In this document: positions 46,950-60,116 of the stretch, one piece after another
How positions within the stretch are numbered: the stretch's first letter is position 1
How the letters are laid out: each line of letters opens with the position of its first letter
Source of the DNA: Cornus controversa
Lineage: Eukaryota > Streptophyta > Magnoliopsida > Cornales > Cornaceae
DNA length: 64,000 nucleotides
Direction: 5' to 3'
Assembly: GCA_026545225.1 (NCBI GenBank)
Contig: CM048848.1
Span: 49,067,806-49,131,805, forward strand
Translations under genes and position numbers: made by a program
Notes under the pieces: model-generated
Told to the model about the DNA's origin: nothing
Database searches by the model: none
What the model saw: the letters and a program-made list of their open reading frames with translations, nothing else

Positions 46950-49150
46950 ACCTCCGGATGGAATGAAAGATTCTTCAAATTAGATGGTCTAATATAATCT
47001 CAACATGATACTTTATGGCATGACCTGTTAGTTGCCATGCATATACCTAATTTCCTGCTAGGGTGAATGAGAACTCCAAGACTTTGAGACTAAAAAAATT
47101 GCCTTATTTTAATCTGTTTAGACTTGACTATTGGTAAGGGAAATAAAATCAATGGTATTCAGGAATAAAAAATAAAAAAAAACAATGGATAAAATAAATA
47201 AATAAATAAATAAAAACTAAGTTATATATATCATGAAAATAATATCAACTCTAAACACAATCTGTAAGATCATTTCCAATGAATAAAATTTTGTGTAAAT
47301 TTAGGCTGTGTGTTTGTTGTCATTGATGTAATTGTAATTGTCCTTGTTTTAAACTGGAAATGAATGCACATTGCAGAATGTGCACACATGTTTATTAGTA
47401 GTTCTTTTACCACCCCATTAATCTCAGGACAATTCAGTCTTTGGCATCCTTCTAACTTCAATCCCACATTGGATGTGTGTATGACTAATTACTTCTTAAT
47501 ATAATGACTGTTTTTATTGACTTAACGCCGAGCTCAGCAGTATGGGCTTGTAACCAAGCGGGGCTTTCAAGTGGTTGGACATTGGTTTGGCTTGCCAGGC
47601 AGGGCTTTGTGGGCACCTTGTTGGCTTGCCCAGTCCAAGTAGAGAGTCGGACCATGGGTCTCAAGCGAAGGCTTATGAAGGCTTAGGCCTCATGGCTCTT
47701 AGAGTGGAGGGCATAGCGTTAGGCTGGTTTCACAGAGCAGCGAACACCTCCCACTCTTGTCAGTGGATGGATAACGAGCCATTGTTTCACAGGTCCATCA
47801 ATGCTTGAAGAGTTGATCCAATTGAACAACCACTTTTTTTTTTTATTAGTCTTCTTCTTCATCAATGATTTTGAAGTTTTAAGAATCTTTCTATGCTCCA
47901 CACTTTTTAAGGAAAAACTATACCTACATGTATATATATTTGTTCATTTATATGACCTAACGAGTTGGCATTGATGATAAATTGTTTCACAAGATTTGGT
48001 TTTGTTATTATTATTTTTTTATATAAAAAAACTCAGATCCATTTGCTCATACAGTTTTGTCATTTTAAACTTACTACACTGTTTAAGATTGGTTCGAGCA
48101 ACCAATCTTATTAATAAGGGTAAATTACTATGACTTTAACCAAAGTTTGACCTAATTACCATTATATTAATATTTTTGTAAAGTTACTCAGACACTCTTG
48201 TCAAACTACCGAATGTATTTACATGCATGCCCTCAACTTATCAATGGTTAATTACCAATATACTCCCAATTTTAATATAATATAATATTAAGAAAAAACA
48301 CTAAAATGACATATGTACCCCTCTCTTTCTATTGCTCTCCACCACTAACCCTTTCCACTCTCTCTCTTTCTCTCCTAGGGGTGGCAATTTGTTTTGGCTG
48401 GTCATAATCATGTCGTGTTGATCTCTAAGTATTCTGTTAAACATGTCAACCCGAACACGACCTATTTAATAATCGTATTAGGGACCCTTGAAATGAACAC
48501 AATCCGTTTATTAAACAAGTTACACTGTGTTTAACCCCTTTAACTTAAATGGGTCATGTAACATGTTTATTAACTTAAGTATAAAATGCAAATATGTTGA
48601 AAAAATTGAGATAATAGATGACTGAATTCATGAAAAAAGAATAATTGGGACAATACAATTACAAAAAAAAAAAGGCCAAAAACAATATCTATATTGAATT
48701 TATATTGAAATAAAAGAAATGTCCATAGTTTTTGGGGTTGAAACATGTTACATGTTTGCCTGGCATGATTACGACATAATTAAACAACTCTAGTCGGGTT
48801 AAACAAAATAAACTACAAAACACGAATACGACAAGATTAATTATATATATAGGTTAAATGGATTGATACGAACACAATTAAGGTCAACTCAAACACGATA
48901 ATTCAGTCGTGTTAGTGGGTCATGTAAAATTTTTCCACTCCTACTCTCTTCACCACCATCTCTTTCTCTCTCTACACCCCCTCTCTTGTTTAACTCCCCC
49001 CACCAATACATGTACATACATACACACCCAATACACATGGATGAAAATACACACATGCCCTTATGCCACCACCATGCTTCGTCGGTGAAAGAACACAAGG
49101 GTTTTTGGCCGCCATTAAAGCAGAAAGCTTGAACACTGATCTCAAGTTGT
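46950..49150. repeat. Repeat unit copy B (longest)
   Basis: 46,950-47,520 matches 50,930-51,490 of copy C (for example AATTAGATGGTCTAATAT, CATGATACTTTATGGCATGA). 47,560-49,150 matches copy A. It therefore defines a unit of about 2.2 kb. An (AAAT)n tract lies at about 47,190-47,213. No conserved protein is encoded. Confidence 0.85.
48376..48943. mobile_element. hAT-type MITE, copy in unit B
   Basis: Starts TAGGGGTGGCAATTTG and ends TTTTCCACTCCTA, more eroded than the copy at 45,584. It lies at the same position of the repeat unit, so the insertion predates duplication of the unit. Confidence 0.65.
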
Positions 49151-49664
49151 AGAAGAAATTGAGTTGTCATAAAGTAAAAGAAGGCTATGGTGAGAATAGT
49201 CTCAATCGCCTTCTTGTTTTATGAAATTAATGTTGAATCTCTCATCACCATCGTCTTCTTATATTGTGAAAATAATTAAGGTTGAATCACCATGCAAAAA
49301 CAAGAGCTAACAAGTCTTAGCCCCCAAATCCTAACTCTATTTTTCACCCTCTTTCCTAAGGTTTTCAGTATTCTCTCATCCCATACCTAAAACCTAAACA
49401 CTATACTGGTTTACAAGAGAGTCCTAAATAGTTTCCAAGACCCCTAAAAGAAAAATGGGTCAATTTTTTTTCCTTCAAGTCAAAACTGGGTCATAATGCT
49501 GTGAGATATATAATTGTATATTGCCAAATTTTGGTGTCAAAACTTGTTTATTAAGTTGTAACTTTTGTTCTATCATGTGTCTCGATTGTGGAATCTAAAC
49601 AACAAGTGTCTCGATACCATGAATTAGATAAGAACATCACTTAGAACAGGTATGTTGGACATGC
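49151..49664. other. Spacer between unit B and the minisatellite
   Basis: No gene or repeat boundary recognised. Confidence 0.4.
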
Positions 49665-50290
49665 TGGATATGATGGTGAAATCGAATCGTTGATTGGACA
49701 GGCAAATTTTCTTGGGTGTAAAATTACAATTTTACCCCTAGGATGATTTGAGCGATCTGGACCATGATCTGTTGTGATCCTATGTGATCTTAAGGTTTTT
49801 GGACATTTAAACACAATGGTGGTGCCAGATCATCGATCGAACGATCGGATTTTCTTGGGTGCAAAATTATAATTTTACCCTTGGATTGATTTGAGTGATT
49901 TGGACTATGATCTGATTTGATCCTAAGGTTTTTGGACATTTTAAGCACAATGATGAAGTCAGATCATCGATTGGACAGTTGGATATTCTTGGGTGCCAAA
50001 TTATAATTTTGCCCCTAGAATTATTTGAATGATCATGATGGTGATCTGATGTGATCCCAAGGTTTTTGGATATTTTAAGTACATTGGTGAATTTGGATCA
50101 TCGATCGGCAGTCATATTTTTTTGGGTGTAAAATTACAATTTTGCCCCTTGGATGATTTGAGCGATCTTGATAGTGATATGATGTGATCCTAAGTGATCC
50201 AAAGATTTTGGGGCATTTCGGATGCAATGGTGAAGTTAGAATTTTGATTGGATGCCCAAATGTATGGATGTGCGTTAGAGGTGAAAAATG
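49665..50290. repeat. Minisatellite, period about 133-143 bp, four copies plus a partial
   Basis: The landmark TTCTTGGGTG(T/C)(A/C)AAATTA recurs at about 49,709, 49,852, 49,986 and 50,119, followed each time by AATTTT(A/G)CCCCT and a GATC-rich stretch (GATTTGAGCGATCTGG). Units differ by 10-20%. A partial fifth copy ends near 50,290. No long frame runs through it. Confidence 0.85.
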
Positions 50291-50929
50291 ACCATTTTAC
50301 CTCCCATTAGTGTGGTGTTTGGAAGAGTGAGATGTGGTTGATCTAAGGTACTTTCTAGTTTCATCTGTATTTCGGATGTAAGTGGAAATTATTTTTTTTA
50401 TCAATCTAATGGTCGGATATTCCGGTCAATTTGTCAAGTGTGAAAGTTCGTGTGTATGGGTAGGGCCAAAATGGAGGATGTCTACAAACTTCACAAGTCT
50501 CATGAGATGGAGGTTTAGTCTGAAGCCACGCTGGGACCATAATTTTCATGCTACACCTGTAGTACAATCTTGTGGTTAAGCTAATTTAATCTCTTCTTTG
50601 TGAAGATTGAATCTTGCTAGCAGAAAGCAGAAATGATCTATTTTTACAAATCAAGTCTTATTAAGGGTGTCAACAATTACAAACTAATGCCATAATTAGT
50701 TTGAGATTTTTCTTGCAATATTTGCTTATATTATGATATTGTACTATTTCTATGGATGAAATTTTTCAGCAAAAAAATATATATATATATATATTTAAAA
50801 ACTCTGAAGATTTTTGTATGTAGCTTATGTGACCTACAGACTTGACATTAGATGTATGCATAACAAATGTAGAGACAATTGTATAATTTTAGACCACTTA
50901 GTTTATCATATAAAGCATAAAAAAAAAAG

Positions 50930-51157
50930 ATGGAATGAAAGATCTTCAAATTAGATGGTCTAATATCATCTCAACATGATACTTTATGGCATGACCTGTT
51001 AGATGCCATGTTAAACATATACCTAATTTCCTGCTAGGGTGAATGAGAACTCCAAGACTTTGAGACTAAAAAAATTGCCCTTATTTTAATCTGTTTAATC
51101 TTGATTATTAGTAAAGGAAATAAAATGAATGGATAAAATAAATAAATAAAAACTAAG

Positions 51158-51199
<42 letters not shown>

Positions 51200-52060
51200 T
51201 GAAATGCATATCAAATCTAAACACAATCTGTAAGATCATTTGTAATGAATAAATTTTTTAGTAAATCTAGATTATGTCTTTGTTGTCATTGATGTAATTG
51301 TAATTGTCGTCGTTGTAAACTGGAAATGAACACACATTACAGAATGTGCGCAAATGTTTCTTTATCACCCCTTTAATCTCAGAACTTTTCAATCTTTGGC
51401 GGCTTGGCCTTCTTCTAACTTCAATCCCACATCAGATGTGTGTATAACTAATCACTTCTTAATATAATGACTCTATTTAATTGACATAATGCCGAGCTCA
51501 GCAGCGTGGGCTTGTAACCAAGCGGGGCTTTGAAGTGATTGGACGTTGGTTTGCCTTGCCAGGCAGGGCCTTGTTGGGTACCTTGTTGGCTGGCCCAGTC
51601 CAAGTAGGGAGTTGAACCATGGGTCTCAAGCGAAGGCTTGGGCCTCATCGCTCTTAGAGTGGGGGGCATTGCGTCAGGCTGGTTTCACAGAGCAACGAAA
51701 ACCTCCCTCTCTTGTCAGTGGATGGATAACGAGCCATTGTCTCACATGTCCATCAATGCTTGAAGAGTTAAACCAATCGAACAAATAATTTTTTTTTTTT
51801 TGGGACTATGTCTTCTTTATAGTGTCCTCAATTGATTACTAAGCTTTAAGTGTCTTTTTCTTTGCTCCAAACTTTTTCTTTTTCTTTATATATTTGTTCA
51901 TTTATATGATCTGAGAAGTTGGCATTGATGATAAATTGCATAGCTCTTCACAACAACTGGTTTTGTTATTATTAATTTTCAAAACTCACACCCATTTGCT
52001 CATATAGTTTTATCATTTTAAAACCTACTACACTTAGATTGGTTTCAGCCACCTATCTTA
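50930..52060. repeat. Repeat unit copy C
   Basis: Matches the first half of unit B from GGAATGAAAGATCTTC to the GCATTGATGATAAATTGC stretch and diverges after CACCTATCTTATTAA near 52,062. It lacks the MITE half. A (TA)n run is at 51,159-51,197. Confidence 0.85.
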
Positions 52061-52061
52061 T

Positions 52062-52664
52062 TAAGTGCCCATTTGGGATTGAGTGTACTTGGAATCATCT
52101 ATCATTTATAGATGCAATCAACATATATAGACAAGGAAACAGAAAATAGGTCGACTAACCACTTTCTACACATTTTCTTGGGTTTGACTCTTGTTTAGAC
52201 CTCTATTTTTCAGATGAAGCAAACTGTATTGATGTGAAGATTTTGTCAAGGTTTCTGGAGGCAAAGCTGACTGTCTGTTTTTGCTCTTTCAGCATAGACA
52301 AAAAGGTTGCATATATTTGACACAACAAAAGTTCAATAAACATTGACATAACCCTACTCTTGCAGCCATCAATTGCATGTGTAACATTACTGGAAATAGA
52401 AACGTATGGTTTTCTGCGAATTTTTGACTGGCTTTTGAAAATAAATGCAACTTCAATATTTGAAAATGTGTTTAAAGTTATGACTTGTTCTTTTGGAAAG
52501 GTTTTTCTTATTTGTGCTATTGGTTTAATATTTATTTTCCTGTCATGGAAACACAATTGAGGGCTGCAGAAGTGATGCAGGAGGATCCGAGTCAGATAGT
52601 GCTGACATTGATGGCGCTGAGATACCTTGAGTTGGCAGATCAACGCAAAGATAGCAAGAAATCG
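52062..52664 (+). other. Unidentified exon-like sequence cut by the LTR element
   Basis: A pyrimidine tract and AG at about 52,212 precede an open stretch (DEANCIDVKILSRFLEAKL). A second open stretch at 52,560-52,667 reads EVMQEDPSQIVLTLMALRYL, or in another frame SDAGGSESDSADIDGAEIP after a CTGCAG acceptor-like site. Both look more gene-like than the flanks but no family was recognised. The retrotransposon LTR begins at its right edge, so it may be the remains of an interrupted gene. Confidence 0.3.
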
Positions 52665-54195
52665 TGATCTTTTCCCTAATTGGGGCAGTTGTGGGCGCGT
52701 TTCGTTATTTTAGCCATAACTTTGGTTATAGGTATCAGAATCGCCTTTATGACCCCAATTCGGAAAGCTCTCTGATAAGTGTTCAATTCTATGCATTTGA
52801 ACCCTCTTTATTGCATACGTTAGTTCCGTTTTTGCGTTTACCGAGATATGTTTACGGTATTTTTGTGTTTTTGATGTATTGCAGGTATTGGAGTAAATGG
52901 AGCAAAGTTGGAAGTTTTCTGCAGTCAAGAGATGAAATCAGAAACTGTTGCCAAGGCATTTCGATCAATCGAGATGTGGATTTCGATCAATCGAAATTTT
53001 GATTGATCGAAATCTCATTTCGATTGATTGAAATCTCGATCAATCGAAATGCAATTTCGATCAATCGAAATGCTGCAGAGCCCACTATGCCACTTGCTCA
53101 CCTGCTCTCCCACTTGCAACAAAATCTCCATTTTTTGCACGACTTAAGGGGATTGTCTGACTTGAACAAGACTTTTGGGGGCCTTCTTGATACAAGAGAT
53201 ATATATAATGATATATATATATATATGGTGGGCCCAAAGGAGCCAAAAAGCATACAAAAAGCACCAAAAGCCACATATCTCACATCTCTCAACACATACA
53301 AATCAGAGGAAGAAGAGAGAGACCTTCGGGAGAGGAAGAGGAAGGGCTGAACCAGACCAAGAAGCTTCATTCTCTTCATCAATGGAAGGGTGCAAGGCAA
53401 CCATGAGCAACTAACTCTTCTACTAGGGTGTTGGTTTCAACCCCTAGCCATGTAAACTTGTTCATCTTTGTAGCTCTTGGGACTTGTAATTAAATGTTGA
53501 TTATTTAGCCTAGTGATTATGTACACAAATACATTTCTTTTATATATTCATTTGATATGGAATTTATTCTTGTCTTAGAGTAGGTTTTGTCACTTGAATG
53601 CATAACATTTGCATATTCCACAAGAAGTGCAAATGATGGCTAGATAATGGTGTTTAAATGAATGTGTGATGCTAGTTTGTATAGACCATGCCAAGACAAG
53701 GTAGTTTGGATGCATGTAGTGTTCACTTAGAGAGTAGAGTGAGTAGGTAGTTAGTTAGGTTGAAGAGCTATGCTTGTTGAAGATGGATTATGATAGGTTA
53801 GCACACACATTGATCTTTTGATATGTCATTGAGGTCACAAGCCTAATGACATTGTTAGGCATTTAATTAATGAATCCCTTGCTTGCTACACTTATGAACA
53901 TGTGAATGGCTAGGGGTGGAAACCAACCCTAGTTCTCTCTCCCAACTTTACTCTTTAATTTTATTGTCATTTCCTTTATGCAATAGCTTTAAACACAAAA
54001 CCAAAAACCTGTTTTGTTTGAATTAAAGTAGAATTAATCTTTCTCTATGACAATTAACGACTAGTCCTCGTGGGATTGATACCCTCTATATAGAACCTTA
54101 TCTGCAAAGATTCGTGCTCTTGCGAGTGGTTAAATTATATTTTGATAAAAAGGACAAAATTAAGCTTGCAATATAATTTAGTTCCGACCACATCA
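52665..54195 (+). repeat. 5' LTR of the Athila-like element
   Basis: Bounded by TGAT...ATCA, with the primer site six bases after the end. It holds a six-unit dyad array (52,959-53,070), a TATA-like tract (53,199-53,226) and a distal region ending GACTAGTCCTCGTGGGATTG...; length 1531 bp fits Athila LTRs. The left limit is inferred from the TG/CA rule because the second LTR is not available for comparison. Confidence 0.65.
52959..53070. promoter_or_regulatory. Six-copy dyad array TTTCGAT-NN-ATCGAAA in the LTR
   Basis: Six 16-bp units, each an inverted repeat of TTTCGAT with a CA or TG centre, lie in both orientations. Some have one or two changes. They sit about 130 bp before the LTR TATA-like tract, where U3 enhancers lie. 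The same motif is amplified at 60,287-60,666. Confidence 0.7.
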
Positions 54196-54201
54196 AAATT
54201 T

Positions 54202-54219
54202 TGGCGCCGTTGCCGGGGA
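54202..54219 (+). promoter_or_regulatory. Primer-binding site (tRNA-Asp type)
   Basis: TGGCGCCGTTGCCGGGGA is the classical Athila/Tat primer site, complementary to the 3' end of tRNA-Asp, and starts minus-strand DNA synthesis. Confidence 0.9.
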
Positions 54220-54482
54220 CTACGGTTTAATTGTCGCCATTGGAAGATTAAATCTGGTTTAATTCTTAGGCTAGAAATTCTTTCATTCTTTTTGTATATA
54301 TCTTGTTCTTATATCTTAAACTTCTTGATTTTAGGTATACCACATTGCGGGCATCTAAAAGAATTCAAATTGGAACCCTTTGTGAGTATAACTTCAAAAA
54401 CTGGTGGTTTGAGTTCATTCACATTCTTTTGTATATATTTTTGTTACTTTTGTGTATAGAGGTGTTGTTCAATTGATAATGC

Positions 54483-57400
54483 ATGCTAGGTAGACGGTCA
54501 TTGTCACTTCCTTTGCTTCCTTGTAATAGTGAACTTGAACGAACACTTAGACGACGTAGAGGAACCTCTAGGGACCCTATTTTGCCTAGGACTGAAAACA
54601 TGGATCCAAATGAGAGACAACCTCCCGGTCTACCTCCTTTTAATCATGAACAACCGCCTCCACCACCACCTCCTCAAGGAGAGTTGCTTATGGACTTTTA
54701 CCTTCCGACTACATTTGAAGTACCTTCGTGTATTCAATTTCCGGATGTAGCGGCAAATCAATTTGAAATAAAGTCCTCCACCCTCAACCTTCTTAACAGC
54801 TTTCACGGTCTTCCTAATGAGGATCCATACCGGCACTTAGATTACTTCTTTTCCGTGTGTTCCACCATTCGTGTACCACACTTTACGGAGGATGATCTAA
54901 AGCTACGTATGTTTCCATTTTCCCTAAAAGATAAGGCTAGAAGTTGGTTCAATTCCCTAGAACCCAACTCAATCCATTCTTGGGCGGAAATGCAAATAGA
55001 GTTCTTAAAAAAATACTTCCCAATGGGTAAGACAAGTGATATTCGGCGAGCAATCACCGGATTCACCCAAATTGACCAAGAACAATTCCATGAGACGTGG
55101 GAGAGGTTAAAAGATCTCTTAAAATCTTGTCCGCATCATGCTGTCCCAAAATGGCAGCTAGTGCAAAGTTTTTATGATGGGGTGAGTGAGCAACATAGAC
55201 AAATGATAGACTCCGCGTGTGGGGGTGGGTATCTTTTGAAAAGCCCCGATGAGGCATGGAAACTTTTTCAAACCCTAAGCAACAATTCAGCTCAACGCTC
55301 CTCCACTAGGAAAGGGAAGGCCACCCAACCTTGTAGAGGAGTGCATGAGATTTCACGGGTAGATGAGGTAGCCATGCAAGTAGAAGCCTTATCCCGAAAA
55401 ATGGATTTAATCATGAAAAATGGGCTGCCTACTCCTAACCAATCTGTCCAAAATCAGGAGGGATGTTCGTTTTGCTATAGCACTTCGCATTTTGTGCGAG
55501 ATTGCCCTATTGCCGGGCAATCTCCCGATTATGCTCAAGAGCAAGCGAATGCCTTGTACGCTAAACAAATGAATGATCCATATTCGAACACGTACAATCC
55601 TGGTTACAAGAATCATCCGGCTTTTTCATGGAAGAATCAAGAATCAAGTCCCCCTTTCCAAGGGCAAAATTCTTTTAATCCCCAATCTCAACAGCCGCAT
55701 TATAGGCCAAACCCTCAACCTTACAATCAAAGATCTAATTACCAACAACCACCACCTCCTCCGAGAAGCCAAAGCTTTGAAGATCGAGTGATAAGCAATC
55801 TTGAGGCCAACACCCGCTTATTGCAAACTCATTCTCAATCAATCTCTAAGCTAGAAGCCAATGCTCAATCTATGGCTAGGTTAGAAGCTCAAATCGGGCA
55901 ACTAGCTAATGCCTTAAATAGAAGGGAGGAAGGTAAGTTGCCAAGTCAACCGGTGGCGAATCCCAAGGGTGTGCATATGATTGAAGATCCATCATCTTCA
56001 ACTTGTAATGCTCCTCCAGAGCAAGTTCAATCAATCACAACCTTGAGGAGTGGAAAAATCATTAACTCCAAGGTAGGGGAGGAAGAGAGAAAGGAATTTC
56101 AAGAGCAACCTAAAAATCCAAAAGAATCCCAATTAAATCCAAAATTGTTGCCGTTAAATCCAAATTTGCAAAATACCCCTTCAAATCCAAAAGGAAAGGC
56201 AAGTGAAGTTATGTCACCATCGATTCCAAATCTTGACACCTCTTATGAACCTCCGGTTCCTTTTCCTCAACGATTGAAGGAACCTTCTCATTTCGGGAAG
56301 CAAGGAGAGAAAATTCAAGACATGATGGAGATCTTCAAACAAGTAAAGATCAATCTCCCTCTCCTTGATGCTATTCGACAAATTCCCTCTTATGCGAAAT
56401 TCTTGAAGGACTTATGCACTCAAAAGCGCAAATCTAGGAATAATGTTCCTAAGAAAGTCCTCTTAACTGAGCACATAAGCTCCATTTTTCAACACCAAGC
56501 CCCTCCTAAATTCAAAGATCCGGGTGCTCCGACCATTTCGTGCACTATCGGAAATCAATCTTTTGAAAAAGCACTTCTTGACCTAGGGGCTAGTGTCAAT
56601 TTGCTTCCATTCTCAGTTTACCAACAACTAGGTTTGGGGGAACTCAAGCATACCACGGTTGTGTTGCAACTTGCCGACCGTTCGGTGAAGCAACCACGTG
56701 GCATCATTGAGGATGTCATCATTCAAGTGGACAAATTCTATTTTCCGGTGGACTTCATAGTCCTTGACACGGAACCGGTCCAAAATCCGAATCATCATAT
56801 TCCTATCATTCTAGGTCGTCCATTCTTGGCCACGGCAAACGCTTGCGTTAATTGCCGTACTGGAGTGATGGACATCTCTTTTGGGAATATGAAAGTCCGC
56901 TTGAACATCTTCAATGCTTCCCACCACACACCCGACGATGAAAGTGAGTGCTTTTGTGTCGATGTAGTGGACGACCTTGTTCAAGAAGCACTTCCTTCTA
57001 TTCTTTCCACGGACCCCTTAGAGGCATGCCTAAATCATTTTAACCATGACGATTTTGACATTGAGCAATCCATATGTGAAGTCAATTCCATGCTCGATGT
57101 TAATACTGTCATGGATTTGCCTAAGTGGAGAGTTCCGAGAGAACCCTTGCCCCCTTTGTCCAAAACTCCCCAAACTCCTTCTTTAATTTCCCCACCACAA
57201 CTTGAGCTCAAGCCTCTTCCAGCTACACTCAAGTATGTTTTCTTGGGCGCAAATGAGACCCTTCCAGTCATTATTGCTTCCAATCTCACAAATGCTCAAG
57301 AATTGGAACTCATAAAGGTGCTCAAAGAGCACAAAGAAGCAATAGGATGGAGTGTGATAGATCTTAAGGGAATAGACCCTTCTGTGTGTATGCATCGCAT

Positions 57401-60116
57401 ACACTTGGAAGAGGATGCAAAGACCTCAAGGGAGGCACAACGTCGATTAAATCCAAATATGAAGGACATTGTCCTGAAGGAGGTGGTGAAGTTACTAGAT
57501 GCGGGGATCATATACCCCATCTCTGATAGCAAGTGGGTTAGTCCCACTCAAGTGGTTCCAAAGAAGTCTGGTATTACGGTGCAACCTAATGATAAGGGTG
57601 AATTAATTCCCCAATGCACCACCACAGGATGGAGAGTGTGCATTGATTATAGGAAATTAAATTCAGCCACTCGGAAAGATCACTTCCCCCTCCCATTCAT
57701 TGATCAAATATTGGAGAGATTGGCCGGGCAAAGCTTTTATTGCTTTTTGGATGGATATTCCGGCTATAATCAGGTTGCTATAGACCCGAGGGACCAAGAG
57801 AAAACCACCTTTACATGTCCCTTCGGCACATTTGCTTATAGACGCATGCCCTTTGGGTTGTGCAATGCACCGGCAACTTTTCAACGGTGTATGATGTCTA
57901 TCTTCTCGGACATGGTGGAAAAATTCTTAGAAGTGTTCATGGATAATTTTTCCATTTTTGGACCTTCATATGAATCATGCCTCCAAAATCTAGCTTGTGT
58001 TCTCAAAAGATGTCAAGAAACCAACCTAATTCTTAGTTGGGAAAAGAGTCACTTTATGGTTCAAGAGGGTATTGTCCTAGGGCATATTGTGTCTAAGCGA
58101 GGAATAGAGGTTGATAAAGCCAAGGTTGAGCTCATTTCCAAACTTCCTCCACCATCCACGGTGAGAGAGATTCGTTCATTCCTTGGGCATGCGGGCTTTT
58201 ATCGCCGTTTCATCAAAGACTTTAGCAAGATTTCTCGGCCTTTGTGTCGCCTTCTTGAAAAAGAGTCTTGCTTTACCTTTGATGAAGCGTGCCTTGACGC
58301 TTTTGAAAAACTCCGCGCCATGCTTACAACCGCTCCAGTTCTAATCCCTCCAAACTGGACTCTCCCATTTGAGATTATGTGTGATGCATCCGACTATGCC
58401 ATGGGTGCGGTCTTGGGGCAACGAGTAGACAAACTGCCACATGTCATCTATTACGCAAGTAAAACCCTTTCCGAAGCCCAAATCAATTATACCACAACGA
58501 AAAAGGAATTGCTTGCGGTAGTATTTGCATTAGACAAATTTCGAGCTTATTTATTAGGTTCAAAGGTCATTGTCTATTCGGACCATGCTGCCCTCCGGCA
58601 TCTTTTGACGAAAAAGGACACCAAGCCTAGGTTGATCCGCTGGATACTCTTGTTGCAAGAGTTCAATTTTGAGATTAGAGACAAAAAGGGAACTGAAAAT
58701 GTGGTAGCTGACCACCTTTCTAGAATTCTTGTTGAATCCCTCCATAATTCCATTCCAATTTGTGAATCCTTCCCGGATGAACAACTCTTTGTCATCTCTC
58801 AAGAAAGTATCCCTTGGTATGCGGATGTGGTTAATTATTTGGCAACCGGTAAAATACCATCTTCTTGGACCAAACAAGAGAAGGATTGTTTTCTCTCCCA
58901 ATCACGATCATATTATTGGGACGATCCTCAATTGTTCAAATACTGCCCCGATCAAATAATTCGTAAGTGTGTACCCAACAGTGAATTCCAAAGCATTCTT
59001 AAATTTTGTCATACACTCGCTTGTGGGGGATACTTTAGTGCTAAGAAAACCGCAGCAAAAATTCTTCAATGCGGATTTTTCTGGCCGACACTTCATCGGG
59101 ATGCATATTCATTCTGCCGCTCGTGTGAGCGATGTCAGCGCCTCGGCGCGATGTCTCGGAAGGACATGATGCCTCTTAACCCTATTCTTGTCATTGAAAT
59201 ATTTGATGTGTGGGGCATTGACTTCATGGGACCATTTCCACCCTCTACTGGTCATGAGTACATACTTGTGGCGGTGGACTACGTATCTAAGTGGATAGAG
59301 GCCGTTGCTACCAAAACCAACGATCACGCAGTCGTGGTTAAATTCATACAAGCTAACATTTTTAGCCGGTTTGGTACGCCTCGGGCCATCATCAGTGACG
59401 GAGGTAAGCATTTCTGTAACCGGTTCCTTCGAACCTTGCTTCTCAAATACTCCGTCACACACAAAGTAGCCACCCCCTACCATCCTCAAACTAGTGGCCA
59501 AGTAAAAGTAACCAATAGGGAGATTAAGAACATTCTTCAGAAAACTGTTCGGCCTGACCGGAAGGATTGGTCATTGCGACTAAACGACGCATTATGGGCA
59601 TACCGAACCGCATATAAAACTCCCATTGGAATGTCACCTTATCGGTTAGTTTATGGCAAGGCGTGCCATCTTCCGGTTGAATTGGAGCATAAAGCTATGT
59701 GGGCCACCAAGACCTTCAATTTTGACATGAAAAAGGCCGGCTCTAATCGAAAGCTTCAATTAAATGAATTGGAAGAATTGCGACATGACGCGTATGAGAA
59801 TGCGAAAATCTATAAGGCAAGGTCCAAAGCCTTTCATGATCGTAATATTCGAGTCAAAACATTTTCGCCGGGCCAAAAAGTTTGGTTGTACAACTCGCGC
59901 CTCCATTTGTTTCCCAGAAAACTTCGCTCCCGTTGGGATGGACCATTTTTGGTTAATTCCGTCGCCCCCCACGGAGCGGTGGAATTGAAGGACTTGAAAG
60001 ATGGCTCGATGCTCAAAGTAAACGGGCAGCGCTTAAAAGTGTGCGTGGATGACCAAGTCACCACCGAATACGTGGATGTCGTCACTTTGACGGATCCCGT
60101 GTATTTTGACTCGTGA
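54483..60116 (+). CDS. Athila-type gag-pol polyprotein, catalytically substituted
   Basis: 1877 codons without interruption, from the first ATG after an in-frame stop. Order: proline-rich N-terminus; gag domain around 120-230 ([21 protein letters not shown]); zinc knuckle C328-C331-H336-C341; a Gln/Pro-rich linker; protease DLGAS (700-704), the Athila variant of DTGAS; RT about 1005-1175; RNase H with D1301, KKELLAVV and SDHAAL; integrase about 1505-1790. Anomalies: the RT box reads FMDN with N1155 where the second catalytic Asp is expected; the integrase zinc finger has Y1517 where the second His is expected; the third DDE residue is K1675 (GQVK). These should abolish reverse transcription and integration. 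Each is one C-to-T or G-to-A step from the expected codon. No frameshift is needed between gag and pol, as usual in Athila. Confidence 0.92.
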   Translation: MLGRRSLSLPLLPCNSELERTLRRRRGTSRDPILPRTENMDPNERQPPGLPPFNHEQPPPPPPPQGELLMDFYLPTTFEVPSCIQFPDVAANQFEIKSSTLNLLNSFHGLPNEDPYRHLDYFFSVCSTIRVPHFTEDDLKLRMFPFSLKDKARSWFNSLEPNSIHSWAEMQIEFLKKYFPMGKTSDIRRAITGFTQIDQEQFHETWERLKDLLKSCPHHAVPKWQLVQSFYDGVSEQHRQMIDSACGGGYLLKSPDEAWKLFQTLSNNSAQRSSTRKGKATQPCRGVHEISRVDEVAMQVEALSRKMDLIMKNGLPTPNQSVQNQEGCSFCYSTSHFVRDCPIAGQSPDYAQEQANALYAKQMNDPYSNTYNPGYKNHPAFSWKNQESSPPFQGQNSFNPQSQQPHYRPNPQPYNQRSNYQQPPPPPRSQSFEDRVISNLEANTRLLQTHSQSISKLEANAQSMARLEAQIGQLANALNRREEGKLPSQPVANPKGVHMIEDPSSSTCNAPPEQVQSITTLRSGKIINSKVGEEERKEFQEQPKNPKESQLNPKLLPLNPNLQNTPSNPKGKASEVMSPSIPNLDTSYEPPVPFPQRLKEPSHFGKQGEKIQDMMEIFKQVKINLPLLDAIRQIPSYAKFLKDLCTQKRKSRNNVPKKVLLTEHISSIFQHQAPPKFKDPGAPTISCTIGNQSFEKALLDLGASVNLLPFSVYQQLGLGELKHTTVVLQLADRSVKQPRGIIEDVIIQVDKFYFPVDFIVLDTEPVQNPNHHIPIILGRPFLATANACVNCRTGVMDISFGNMKVRLNIFNASHHTPDDESECFCVDVVDDLVQEALPSILSTDPLEACLNHFNHDDFDIEQSICEVNSMLDVNTVMDLPKWRVPREPLPPLSKTPQTPSLISPPQLELKPLPATLKYVFLGANETLPVIIASNLTNAQELELIKVLKEHKEAIGWSVIDLKGIDPSVCMHRIHLEEDAKTSREAQRRLNPNMKDIVLKEVVKLLDAGIIYPISDSKWVSPTQVVPKKSGITVQPNDKGELIPQCTTTGWRVCIDYRKLNSATRKDHFPLPFIDQILERLAGQSFYCFLDGYSGYNQVAIDPRDQEKTTFTCPFGTFAYRRMPFGLCNAPATFQRCMMSIFSDMVEKFLEVFMDNFSIFGPSYESCLQNLACVLKRCQETNLILSWEKSHFMVQEGIVLGHIVSKRGIEVDKAKVELISKLPPPSTVREIRSFLGHAGFYRRFIKDFSKISRPLCRLLEKESCFTFDEACLDAFEKLRAMLTTAPVLIPPNWTLPFEIMCDASDYAMGAVLGQRVDKLPHVIYYASKTLSEAQINYTTTKKELLAVVFALDKFRAYLLGSKVIVYSDHAALRHLLTKKDTKPRLIRWILLLQEFNFEIRDKKGTENVVADHLSRILVESLHNSIPICESFPDEQLFVISQESIPWYADVVNYLATGKIPSSWTKQEKDCFLSQSRSYYWDDPQLFKYCPDQIIRKCVPNSEFQSILKFCHTLACGGYFSAKKTAAKILQCGFFWPTLHRDAYSFCRSCERCQRLGAMSRKDMMPLNPILVIEIFDVWGIDFMGPFPPSTGHEYILVAVDYVSKWIEAVATKTNDHAVVVKFIQANIFSRFGTPRAIISDGGKHFCNRFLRTLLLKYSVTHKVATPYHPQTSGQVKVTNREIKNILQKTVRPDRKDWSLRLNDALWAYRTAYKTPIGMSPYRLVYGKACHLPVELEHKAMWATKTFNFDMKKAGSNRKLQLNELEELRHDAYENAKIYKARSKAFHDRNIRVKTFSPGQKVWLYNSRLHLFPRKLRSRWDGPFLVNSVAPHGAVELKDLKDGSMLKVNGQRLKVCVDDQVTTEYVDVVTLTDPVYFDS

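Noticed and set aside
52203..52643. 146-codon minus-strand frame
   Set aside because: It resembles no protein, runs opposite to the exon-like stretches and has low-complexity, non-coding composition.
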